The notes: generated by a model from the sequence alone, not told the origin. Shown: positions 7,939 to 14,769, counted from the stretch's first letter. The stretch is 15,090 nucleotides of DNA from RGIG3009 sp045603285 (GCA_045603285.1 JAZULW010000016.1:1-15090); one strand, 5' to 3'. Numbers and translations are program-made.

Positions 7939-8952
7939 TTATTCGACCGAATACGGCATTTTTTCACCGCTCTTATCCGCACTTGCACACAGTGCATCGA
8001 TCAATTTGACCGACAGGGCTGCACTTTCGGGTTGATTGATAACATTTTCCGCGCCGTTTTGCAACATATCGAGGAAAAACGCAATCTCACTAAAATAGAA
8101 ATCGTTTTCTTCAATTTCGGGCTCGTAAGCCTCTCCCCCGCGCGGATATACCGTTACTTTACCGCTGCTGAAGTCCACTGTCGCTTTCTCAAATGCAACG
8201 CGGAAATCACAACAGAAAGGAAGGCCTTCCTGCGACCAGTCGCCAATTGCCAGAAACGAACAATCATCGTAAAACAATTGGGACTGTGCAACATCACGAC
8301 CGGAGTAAACGTCTTGGGTAACACACGAAATGGCGTTGGGTTCACCCATCATAAAACGAATAAAATCGATGTCGTGAATGTGCATGTCCAAAATGCAACC
8401 GCGCGAACGCTCGTAGTCCATAAACCAGTTATTCCAACCCCACACAGGAGGTTCACTCATACGGCGGAAAACACCCGTTACGGGTTTGCCAAACGTATTG
8501 TTTTTTACGGCATCTTTTAGAAACAGATAGTGGTTGGAAAAGCGCAAGCATTGACCGATCATCAATTTTTTACCGGTCGCTTTGGCGGTTTCGCACATAC
8601 TTATAGAGTCTTCATACGACAAACTCATGGGTTTTTCGCACAGAACGTGAATACCGCGGTTCAACACCTCTTTGGCAATCGCCGCATGCAGGTATGTGGG
8701 AACACAAATATCCACCATATCCACGGTTTCCTTGTCCAACATTTCTTTCCAATCGGTGTAGCGGTGCACATCGTCACTCAATTTCACGTCGCTACTGCCG
8801 ATGTTGATCTCCATCCCCTGTTCAAAACGGGTAGAATCTACATCACAAACGGCCACCAGTTTGCTGCGGCCTTCTTGTTCCAGTTTCAAATGAGCAGGCA
8901 AATGCACCGACTGAGCAATGCCGCCAAAACCAATTATGGCTACTTTTATCAT
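7939..8952 (-). CDS. Gfo/Idh/MocA-family NAD(P)-dependent oxidoreductase (copy 1)
   Basis: 337 aa, a standard family length. It has an N-terminal Rossmann fold (MIKVAIIGFGGIAQSVHLPA, 1-20) and a C-terminal alpha/beta substrate domain. Seen: the nicotinamide-proximal CEKP at 105-108 with the catalytic Lys107, and the DxxxHxxD triad as DMHIHDID (189-196). Members oxidise or reduce sugars, inositols, amino sugars or glycosides, often at C1 or C3; the substrate cannot be told from sequence. The ATG at 8952 is chosen over a start at 9009 because AGGGAGGA sits just upstream and the Rossmann strand begins at MIKVAIIG. It starts 57 bases after the TIM-barrel gene's stop and is clearly in the same unit. 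It shares YDLHIHDVDF-like sequence with the other Gfo/Idh/MocA gene, two genes upstream. Confidence 0.93.
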   Translation of the reverse strand: MIKVAIIGFGGIAQSVHLPAHLKLEQEGRSKLVAVCDVDSTRFEQGMEINIGSSDVKLSDDVHRYTDWKEMLDKETVDMVDICVPTYLHAAIAKEVLNRGIHVLCEKPMSLSYEDSISMCETAKATGKKLMIGQCLRFSNHYLFLKDAVKNNTFGKPVTGVFRRMSEPPVWGWNNWFMDYERSRGCILDMHIHDIDFIRFMMGEPNAISCVTQDVYSGRDVAQSQLFYDDCSFLAIGDWSQEGLPFCCDFRVAFEKATVDFSSGKVTVYPRGGEAYEPEIEENDFYFSEIAFFLDMLQNGAENVINQPESAALSVKLIDALCASADKSGEKMPYSVE

Positions 8953-9009
8953 AAGAGAATCCTCCCTGTTATCGTCCACAACTATGACCGCATACGAACA
9001 CCGATGCAC

Positions 9010-9840
9010 TCACAATGTTTTGCCAACAACACGGTCAAATGCAGCACGGTTATACTGCAAAATATCGCTGTTGGTTTCGCCTTCTTCCGGGAACACTTCC
9101 ACCGTTACCCAACCGTCATACCCTATGCGCTTAAAGGCCGAAAAAACGGCATCGTAATCTACTTCGCCAAGGCCGATGTGGGTCTGCCTGTTTTGCTTTT
9201 TAAAAAAATCTTTGATGTGCACTTTGGTGATGCGATCACCCAAAATATCGATCCAATGATCGGGATACCCAATAGGCAATACGTTGCCGATATCAAAATA
9301 GGCTTGTACCCACGGGCTATTGACCCGATCAACAAAATCACGCATTTCCGTGGGAGAGAGCAAAAATTTACTCGACACGTTTTCAAGACCAATGACCACG
9401 CCATACTGTTGTGCATACTTGGCCAAGCGTTTCAGCGCGGCCAACGCGCGGTCGTACACATCGGCATACGGCACCACGGCAAAACCGGGGCGAATGTTCT
9501 CCACAACACCGGGCAACACCAGCACCGTATCACATCCCAGCCACGAAGCAAATTGCAACTGCTTGCGCACCGTTTCTTCCGCATGCTCGCGTACATCGGG
9601 GTTGGGATCGGTAAGAGGGTTTTCCCAGCAATGATCCCACGCCAGACTGTACGTTTCCAAACCATAGCTCTCCACTGTAAGGCGAAGTTGCCGGATTTCT
9701 TCTTCCGTCGAGTCGTAACGAACGGGCCCGTCGCTGCCAAGCGCCCACTCAATGCCGTCGTATCCGTACTGTTTGGCGAGTGCCAAACACTCCTCGGCGT
9801 CACGATTGGCAAATGACCACGCACTGATCCCTTTTTTCAT
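9010..9840 (-). CDS. TIM-barrel sugar phosphate isomerase/epimerase (xylose isomerase-like, AP_endonuc_2)
   Basis: 276 aa, one TIM barrel of the family containing IolE, IolI, hydroxypyruvate isomerase and 3-keto-sugar epimerases or lyases. Seen: KKGISAWSF at the first strand, DGIEWAL (28-34), and a metal site built from Glu153 (GLENVSS), Asp183 (YFDIGNV), His208 (KVHIKDF) and Glu248 (TVEVFPEEG). These four are the usual Mn/Co ligands. TAGGGAGG precedes the ATG at 9840; the in-frame start at 9861 has no such site. It lies between two Gfo/Idh/MocA genes, a pairing known from inositol catabolism and from 3-keto-glycoside pathways. A keto-sugar made by one oxidoreductase is therefore a plausible substrate (inference). 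Confidence 0.88.
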   Translation of the reverse strand: MKKGISAWSFANRDAEECLALAKQYGYDGIEWALGSDGPVRYDSTEEEIRQLRLTVESYGLETYSLAWDHCWENPLTDPNPDVREHAEETVRKQLQFASWLGCDTVLVLPGVVENIRPGFAVVPYADVYDRALAALKRLAKYAQQYGVVIGLENVSSKFLLSPTEMRDFVDRVNSPWVQAYFDIGNVLPIGYPDHWIDILGDRITKVHIKDFFKKQNRQTHIGLGEVDYDAVFSAFKRIGYDGWVTVEVFPEEGETNSDILQYNRAAFDRVVGKTL

Positions 9841-10002
9841 GGTTATCCTCCCTAAAAACACTATTATAACCGCATGTTTTCAGGTTCTTTTATAAAAACA
9901 CTTCGCTTTTTGATCTGCCGCCCGCGGCATCGCAGTGCTTTCATAATAAAACAAAGCGCAACAAATGCAAAACAGTAGGCATAGAAGAAATCGCCTGTCG
10001 TT
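9841..10002. promoter_or_regulatory. 162-base intergenic gap in the sugar cluster: possible internal promoter, hairpin and operator motif
   Basis: No gene is visible. On the - strand there is CTGTTTTGC (9975-9967), then a small GC-rich hairpin (TGCCG-CGGG-CGGCA) nested inside an 8-pair stem (AAAGCACT with AGTGTTTT, one G-U pair) that runs into T's. A TATAAT (9868-9863) follows about 23 bases before the TIM-barrel gene's ATG, with a poor -35. It may combine partial termination after the upstream oxidoreductase gene with a weak or activator-dependent promoter. Confidence 0.4.
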
Positions 10003-11004
10003 TTACAAATTAACCGCTTGGCCCGTTTCCATAGAGCGTTGAATGGCCTCCAAAATCACCAGCACGGCACGGGATTGACTAAGGGGAACGATTTCGGAAT
10101 CGCGATCTTCCACAATGCAATCAGCAAAATGTTCGATTTCCGCCAAAATTCCGTCGGGATATTTGCTGGTATCCACGTCTTTGGGTTGTTTTCCTACGCG
10201 GAAAGCACGCAAATGTTTCTTTTCGTTCGCATCTTTAATGTTCGCACCGGCTCGCATAATGTAGTCGATGGTCTCCTGTGCACCCGTTAAACGGAACGTT
10301 GTCGTAAAGGGGAAACCTTCCGTCATTTCATAAGCACCTTCAATAACCGCTTTTACATTGTTGGCAAAGGTAAGCGATGAAATAACATGATTGTAACAGC
10401 CGTCCTCGTTTTTGTAACCGAGGGCATACACACTTTTCACGGGGCCGAACAAATAGCGCGCAAAATCCACGTCGTGGATATGTAAATCGTACAAACCGCC
10501 ACCCGAAAGCGCGGGATCACGGTGCCATTTTGCCCACGCGGGGTGTTGCGTTAAGCGGTTGGCGTACACCATCTTTACCTTACCGAATTCGCCGGCATCG
10601 TACCGTTTTTTGATTTCGATAGACATATCGGAAAAACGCACCGACTGCGCTACCATGAATTTTACACCTGCATTCTTGGTTGCTTGCACCATACGGTCAA
10701 ACACTTCAACCGACAGCGCCACGGGTTTTTCGCACAGCACGTGTTTTTTATATTCCGCAGCCAACAACACATATTCTTCGTGCAAAAAGGTAGGCAAACA
10801 AATGTCCACAATATCAATGGCTTCGCTTTCCAGCAGTTCGCGTGCATCGGCATACCACTTGCAACCGTGTTCCTTGGCCACTTTTTTGCCGACTTCTTCA
10901 TTGCGTTCTGCAATGGCAACCAAGTTTACTTTCTCGGAAAGGTTGACCATTTGTGCATGCAAAGACCCAATGTAACCTGAGCCGATAATTGCCACATTTA
11001 ACAT
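10003..11004 (-). CDS. Gfo/Idh/MocA-family NAD(P)-dependent oxidoreductase (copy 2)
   Basis: 333 aa, first gene of the sugar cluster. It has an N-terminal Rossmann fold (MLNVAIIGSGYIGSLHAQ), CEKP at 91-94 with the catalytic Lys93, and the triad DLHIHDVD (173-180) with Asp173, His177 and Asp180. It is a paralogue of the gene at 7939-8952 with the same motifs but clearly different sequence, so the two probably act on different steps or in opposite redox directions (inference). The ATG at 11004 is preferred over the GTG at 11013: GAGGTG lies six bases before the ATG, and the GTG would be part of that site. It diverges from the AraC-type regulator gene across a 119-base promoter region, the usual layout for a regulator and its target operon. 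Confidence 0.93.
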   Translation of the reverse strand: MLNVAIIGSGYIGSLHAQMVNLSEKVNLVAIAERNEEVGKKVAKEHGCKWYADARELLESEAIDIVDICLPTFLHEEYVLLAAEYKKHVLCEKPVALSVEVFDRMVQATKNAGVKFMVAQSVRFSDMSIEIKKRYDAGEFGKVKMVYANRLTQHPAWAKWHRDPALSGGGLYDLHIHDVDFARYLFGPVKSVYALGYKNEDGCYNHVISSLTFANNVKAVIEGAYEMTEGFPFTTTFRLTGAQETIDYIMRAGANIKDANEKKHLRAFRVGKQPKDVDTSKYPDGILAEIEHFADCIVEDRDSEIVPLSQSRAVLVILEAIQRSMETGQAVNL

Positions 11005-11045
11005 CTTCGTCACCTCATCGTAAATACTATCCTAATTTTCTATTC

Positions 11046-11077
11046 TTACTATAGTAAATTTCCTCTTGCAATAACAG
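11046..11077. promoter_or_regulatory. Candidate operator region between the sugar cluster and its AraC-type regulator
   Basis: A perfect 12-base palindrome TTACTATAGTAA lies at 11046-11057. Just beyond it is CTGTTATTGC (- strand, 11077-11068), a one-base-longer version of the motif found in the two other cluster gaps. The second element overlaps the -35 of the regulator's own promoter, so binding there could give autoregulation. Role inferred from position. Confidence 0.4.
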
Positions 11078-11094
11078 ATAAAATCGGGTATAAT
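11066..11094 (+). promoter_or_regulatory. Promoter of the AraC-type regulator
   Basis: -35 TTGCAA (11066-11071), 17-base spacer, perfect -10 TATAAT (11089-11094). GAGGTG (11111-11116) is the ribosome binding site seven bases before the ATG. TTGCAA is self-complementary, so it could also act as a -35 on the opposite strand, but no good -10 sits at the right distance there. Confidence 0.75.
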
Positions 11095-11123
11095 TCTAAC
11101 AAATTTAGGCGAGGTGTTTTCCA

Positions 11124-12011
11124 ATGGAATACAATTTTATAAAGCATCGTGTTTCCGATACCTTTAACATTCAAAGTTTGATTACTCTATTTTATATGGA
11201 ACTGTCCAAGGACTTTAAATACGACGGAGAACGGCATAACTTTTGGGAAATGGTATACATCGATAAAGGCGAAATGCTCTGCACCGCCGACGGAGATCAA
11301 TTTGTACTCAAAAGCGGCGAGATCACCTTTCACAAACCCAATGAATATCACAATTTAAAAGGCAACCGCACCTCTTCGGCAAACGTGGGACTTATCACGT
11401 TTGAATGCAACAATGCCGCCATGAAGTTTTTCGAAAAGAAAATCATCACGCTTAACGCGGAAGAAAAAACCCTTTTGTCGATGTTGTTTGAAGAAGGGTT
11501 GTCCTGCTTCCAAATAGCAGACCCCAAAAACCCATTGGTTCAAAAGCTTGAATTGGTATCGGGTGCCCCCTTTGGCGCCGAGCAAATGACCAAAAATTTA
11601 TTGGAGTTGTTGCTCATTAAACTAAGTCGACACACCGAATCGTTGGAACTCCAACAACGCATCAACATCGACATCGACGGCATGGCTCTCCCCCTTGCCG
11701 TGAAAGAAATCTTGGACGTGTTGTATGCACATGTGTACGATAAGCTCACCGTTGGCGATATTGCCAAAGCCGTCGGCAAAAGTGAAACCAGCGTCAAAAA
11801 ACTGTTTGCTATGTACCGAAGCGGCGGAATTATGCGGTATTATAACGGGCTGAAGATCAAAGAGGCGAAAAAACTGATACGCGAAGGTCGGTACAATTTT
11901 GCACAGATAGCGGAAATCCTTTCTTACGATTCGCCGCAATATTTTTCCAAATGTTTTAAAGACCAATTTCATATGACTCCGCGGGATTTCCGCGATTCAA
12001 TATTGCGGTAA
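11124..12011 (+). CDS. AraC/XylS-family transcriptional regulator with N-terminal cupin domain
   Basis: 295 aa. The N-terminal 100 residues form a cupin-like sensor (HNFWEMVYIDKGEM at 38-51, GEITFHKPNEYHNLKG at 65-80), which in this family binds a small sugar-type ligand. The C-terminal 95 residues hold two helix-turn-helix motifs: KLTVGDIAKAVGKSETSVKKLF (about 207-228) and FAQIAEILSYDSPQYFSKCF (259-278), followed by KDQFHMTPRDFR, the signature end of AraC domains. It is transcribed divergently from the sugar cluster, so it most likely activates that cluster in response to its substrate or an intermediate (inference from layout). The unit is monocistronic and closed by a strong hairpin. A slightly unusual RSGGIMRYYNGLK replaces the more common G.sp..Y....R linker region. 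Confidence 0.94.
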   Translation: MEYNFIKHRVSDTFNIQSLITLFYMELSKDFKYDGERHNFWEMVYIDKGEMLCTADGDQFVLKSGEITFHKPNEYHNLKGNRTSSANVGLITFECNNAAMKFFEKKIITLNAEEKTLLSMLFEEGLSCFQIADPKNPLVQKLELVSGAPFGAEQMTKNLLELLLIKLSRHTESLELQQRINIDIDGMALPLAVKEILDVLYAHVYDKLTVGDIAKAVGKSETSVKKLFAMYRSGGIMRYYNGLKIKEAKKLIREGRYNFAQIAEILSYDSPQYFSKCFKDQFHMTPRDFRDSILR

Positions 12012-12015
12012 AAGA

Positions 12016-12060
12016 CAAGGCACGGTAATTTGCCATTACCGTGCCTTGCGTTTTTATTTT
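12016..12060. terminator. Bidirectional terminator shared by the AraC-type regulator and the fumarase/malic enzyme operon
   Basis: A perfect 14-bp stem (12016-12029 with 12035-12048) has a TTGCC loop and is followed on + by CG and TTTTTATTTT. On - the hairpin is followed by TCTTTT. It starts 4 bases after the regulator's stop, and the malic enzyme stop (12054-12056) lies in the T tract. Confidence 0.92.
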
Positions 12061-13226
12061 CTCGCCACACCGGTGCGTTTTGCCGCCTCAGCAACCGCCG
12101 TAGCCACCGTTTGGGCCGCACGCGGGTCAAATGCCGAAGGAATGATATAATCATCTCTCAATTCATCTGCCGAAATAAGGGATGCCAACGCCTCTGCGGC
12201 GGCAAATTTCATTTCCTCATTGATATCGGATGCCCTTACATCGAACGCACCGCGAAACACACCGGGAAACACCAGTACGTTGTTTATTTGGTTGGGATAG
12301 TCGGAACGCCCCGTGCACACGATACGCGCCCCTCCTGCTTTCGCGTCTTCAGGGAAAATTTCGGGTGTGGGATTGGCGCAAGCAAAAACAATCGCATCGC
12401 GGTTCATACTTTTTACCATATCTTTGGTCACAATACCGGGAGCAGAAGTTCCGATGAACACATCGGCACCCACCATTTTTTCCGCCAACGTTCCACCAGT
12501 TTGTTCCGGGTTTGTCTGTGCCGCAATGGCGGCTTGCGCCTCGTTCATACCGGAGGCACCTGTGTACAACGCACCTTGGCGGTCACACACCGTGATGTTT
12601 TTGAACCCCGCCGAAAACAGCAGTTTCACAATGGCGATACCCGCCGCACCTGCCCCGACCGTCACGATTTTTACTTCTTCTTTCTTCTTTCCTACCACCT
12701 TTAATGCGTTGAGCAACCCTGCCAACACCACAACGGCGGTGCCGTGCTGATCATCGTGAAATACCGGAATGTCGCATTTTGCTTTCAGTTTTGCCTCAAT
12801 TTCAAAGCAACGCGGGGCGGAGATATCTTCCAAATTGATACCGCCAAACGAACCCGACAATAAATACACCGTGTTGACAAACTCGTCCACATCCTGCGTT
12901 TTTACACAAAGCGGAAAGGCATCCACGTCACCGAACGCTTTAAAAAGGGTGCACTTCCCCTCCATTACAGGCATACTCGCCACAGGACCGATGTTACCAA
13001 GCCCCAACACCGCACTGCCGTCGGTGATCACGGCGCAAAGGTTGTGTCGTGCCGTTAATTCATAACTTTTTGTCGCGTCCTGCTGTATAGCCAAACACGG
13101 TGCCGCTACACCGGGAGTGTACGCGAGCGATAGATCTTCGCGGCTTGCAAGCGGTATGGTGGTTTTGATCTCAATTTTGCCTTTCCATTCGCCGTGCAAC
13201 CGCAGCGACTCGTTTGCATAATCCAT
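12054..13226 (-). CDS. NAD(P)-dependent malic enzyme (short bacterial type)
   Basis: 390 aa oxaloacetate-decarboxylating malate dehydrogenase: malate + NAD(P)+ gives pyruvate + CO2 + NAD(P)H. It is the short form, without the C-terminal phosphotransacetylase domain of MaeB. Seen: YTPGVAAPC with catalytic Tyr36, MEGK with catalytic Lys91, the metal-binding NLEDI (Glu133, Asp134) and HDDQHGT (Asp158, Asp159). The Rossmann VGAGAAGIA (190-198) is followed by CDRQGAL, whose Asp suggests NAD rather than NADP, and ANPTPEI completes the family pattern. AAAGGAG overlaps the stop of the fumarase beta gene (TAAAGGAG), so translation is probably coupled. With fumarase it links pyruvate, malate and fumarate; the direction in the cell cannot be told from sequence. 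Confidence 0.95.
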   Translation of the reverse strand: MDYANESLRLHGEWKGKIEIKTTIPLASREDLSLAYTPGVAAPCLAIQQDATKSYELTARHNLCAVITDGSAVLGLGNIGPVASMPVMEGKCTLFKAFGDVDAFPLCVKTQDVDEFVNTVYLLSGSFGGINLEDISAPRCFEIEAKLKAKCDIPVFHDDQHGTAVVVLAGLLNALKVVGKKKEEVKIVTVGAGAAGIAIVKLLFSAGFKNITVCDRQGALYTGASGMNEAQAAIAAQTNPEQTGGTLAEKMVGADVFIGTSAPGIVTKDMVKSMNRDAIVFACANPTPEIFPEDAKAGGARIVCTGRSDYPNQINNVLVFPGVFRGAFDVRASDINEEMKFAAAEALASLISADELRDDYIIPSAFDPRAAQTVATAVAEAAKRTGVARK

Positions 13227-13237
13227 TGTTTTCTCCT

Positions 13238-13792
13238 TTAAAGCGAAGCCAAATAGCGTGTTCTTCCTTCTTCGTACAAATTGTTCCCGTCGCTATCAAT
13301 GATGACCGTTACAGGAAAATCTTTTACTTCCAAGCGACAAATGGCCTCAGCACCGAGGTCTTCGTACGCTACCGTTTCACACGATTGGATACAATTTGCC
13401 AGCAACGCGCCGCAACCGCCGATGGCGCCGAAATAGACGGCCCCGTGTGTTTTCATGGCATCTATTACGTTTTCTCCGCGCTTTCCTTTGCCGATCATTC
13501 CCGTTTGCCCACGGGCAATCAGCATCGGGCTGTACGCATCCATACGGTACGATGTGGTCGGTCCTGCCGAACCGATCGCCTCACCCTCTTTGGCGGGCGT
13601 AGGACCCACAAAATAGATCACACTATCCTTCAGGTCAAAGGGGAGTTTTTTCCCCTCTTCCAGCAACGCGCACAAACGCTTGTGGGCAGCATCGCGCGCC
13701 GTATAAATGACTCCCGAAAGCAAGCAACTGTCCCCCGCCTTTAACGAACGGGCAACCTCTTTGGAAAGAGGTGCGAAAATTGGCCTTGTCAT
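13238..13792 (-). CDS. Class I fumarate hydratase, beta subunit (C-terminal domain)
   Basis: 184 aa. It corresponds to the C-terminal half of single-chain class I fumarase and to the L-tartrate dehydratase beta subunit. Seen: GPTTSYRMDAYSPML (78-92), MIGKGKRG (99-106), AVYFGAIGGCGALL (118-131), all family blocks. The true start is the ATG at 13790-13792, one base after the alpha stop (TGAGATG) and nine bases after GGAGG. A much longer open frame upstream (to 13978) only overlaps the alpha gene in another frame. It works as a heterodimer partner of the alpha subunit, supplying part of the active site. L-tartrate dehydratase is an alternative, but the malic enzyme neighbour favours fumarase. 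Confidence 0.93.
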   Translation of the reverse strand: MTRPIFAPLSKEVARSLKAGDSCLLSGVIYTARDAAHKRLCALLEEGKKLPFDLKDSVIYFVGPTPAKEGEAIGSAGPTTSYRMDAYSPMLIARGQTGMIGKGKRGENVIDAMKTHGAVYFGAIGGCGALLANCIQSCETVAYEDLGAEAICRLEVKDFPVTVIIDSDGNNLYEEGRTRYLASL

Positions 13793-13793
13793 C

Positions 13794-14633
13794 TCACAAC
13801 ACCTCCGTTTTATGACGGGTGACATGGCAGTTGATGTTGACCGCCACGGGCAACCCCGCAATGTGCGTGGGGAACTGTTCAATGTTGACCGCCAATGCAG
13901 TGGTTTTCCCTCCAAGGCCTTGCGGACCGATGCCCAGTGCGTTGATTGCTTCCAACAATTCCGTTTCCATTTTGGCATAATACGGATCGCGGTTGCGCAC
14001 GTTCAACGGCCGCAACAACGCTTGTTTGGCAAGCAGAGCCGCCCTATCAAACGTGCCACCGATGCCGACCCCCACCACCATGGGCGGGCACGGGTTGGGA
14101 CCCGCCTGTTCGACAACTTTCAAAATAAAATCGCGCACCCCTTGTTCTCCGTCGGACGGGCTGAGCATCTTGATTTGACTCATGTTTTCGCTGCCAAACC
14201 CCTTGGGCGCTACCGTGATCTCCACGCGATCTCCCGCAACCAGTTCGGTGTAAATAACCGCAGGAGTATTATCGCCCGTATTCACACGGTCAAGCGGGTC
14301 GCGCACTACGCTTTTGCGCAACATTCCTTCGGCATAGCCTTGACGAACACCTTCGTTGACCGCTTCGTTAATGTCGCCGTCAACGTGGACGTCTTGTCCG
14401 ATCTTCAAAAACACGCAAGCCATTCCCGTGTCTTGGCACACAGGCATCCCCTTTTCGGCGGCAATGGTCGCATTCTCCTTTATGTACCGCAACGTTTCTT
14501 TAGCAAGCGGCCACGTTTCACCGTCATCAGCCATTTTTAGTGTCTCTTTCACATCGGACGGCAAATGGATATTCGCTTCTATACACAACCGTTTTATCGT
14601 TTCGGCGATCGCACTTGCGGATACTTCTCGCAT
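13794..14633 (-). CDS. Class I fumarate hydratase, alpha subunit (Fe-S, N-terminal domain)
   Basis: 279 aa, the Fe-S cluster subunit of two-subunit class I fumarase (fumarate + water to malate), oxygen-sensitive and typical of anaerobes. The three cluster cysteines can be placed: Cys66 (PVCQDTGMACVF), Cys182 (GPNPCPPMVVGVGIGG) and Cys269 (NINCHVTRH). PKGFGSEN (143-150) is also diagnostic. The ATG at 14633 is chosen over the in-frame GTG at 14648: GGAAGGG lies five bases before the ATG, and MREV is a common family start. The consensus promoter at 14673-14701 gives it a leader of about 30-35 bases. It is the first gene of the alpha-beta-malic enzyme operon. Confidence 0.94.
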   Translation of the reverse strand: MREVSASAIAETIKRLCIEANIHLPSDVKETLKMADDGETWPLAKETLRYIKENATIAAEKGMPVCQDTGMACVFLKIGQDVHVDGDINEAVNEGVRQGYAEGMLRKSVVRDPLDRVNTGDNTPAVIYTELVAGDRVEITVAPKGFGSENMSQIKMLSPSDGEQGVRDFILKVVEQAGPNPCPPMVVGVGIGGTFDRAALLAKQALLRPLNVRNRDPYYAKMETELLEAINALGIGPQGLGGKTTALAVNIEQFPTHIAGLPVAVNINCHVTRHKTEVL

Positions 14634-14672
14634 ATTGACCCTTCCCACTTCGCAAAATTAACTTCGCCCTTT

Positions 14673-14701
14673 AGTATATACGCATCTCCCTTATTTGTCA
14701 A
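14673..14701 (-). promoter_or_regulatory. Strong sigma-A-type promoter of the fumarase/malic enzyme operon
   Basis: Read on the - strand: -35 TTGACA (14701-14696, perfect consensus), 17-base spacer, -10 TATACT (14678-14673). This is the best promoter match in the window, suggesting constitutive high expression. Confidence 0.85.
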
Positions 14702-14722
14702 AGAAAACATCCCTTGTCTAAG

Positions 14723-14762
14723 CAACGGGGTATCCTTTTTCGTTGGCCTACCCCGTTGTTTT
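14723..14762 (+). terminator. Hairpin with T tract upstream of the fumarase operon promoter (possible terminator)
   Basis: A 10-bp perfect stem CAACGGGGTA (14723-14732) with TACCCCGTTG (14749-14758) has a 16-base loop, followed on + by TTTT. The T tract points to + strand termination, yet no + strand gene precedes it. It may be an insulator or a leftover of an older arrangement. Confidence 0.45.
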
Positions 14763-14769
14763 AGGAGAA

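Noticed and set aside
8530..9816. Long open frame on the + strand, about 428 codons
   Set aside because: It runs antisense across the TIM-barrel and Gfo/Idh genes, shows no family motifs and has no ribosome binding site; it is a by-product of codon use in the real genes.
11005..11123. A riboswitch ahead of the sugar cluster
   Set aside because: The leader is short and AT-rich, and no known aptamer consensus or terminator hairpin is seen; the adjacent AraC-type gene is a simpler explanation for control.
13793..13978. 62-codon N-terminal extension of fumarase beta
   Set aside because: It lies inside the alpha gene in another frame, has Trp/Arg/Ser-rich unfamiliar sequence, and the ATG at 13792 has a good ribosome binding site and the family's usual start.
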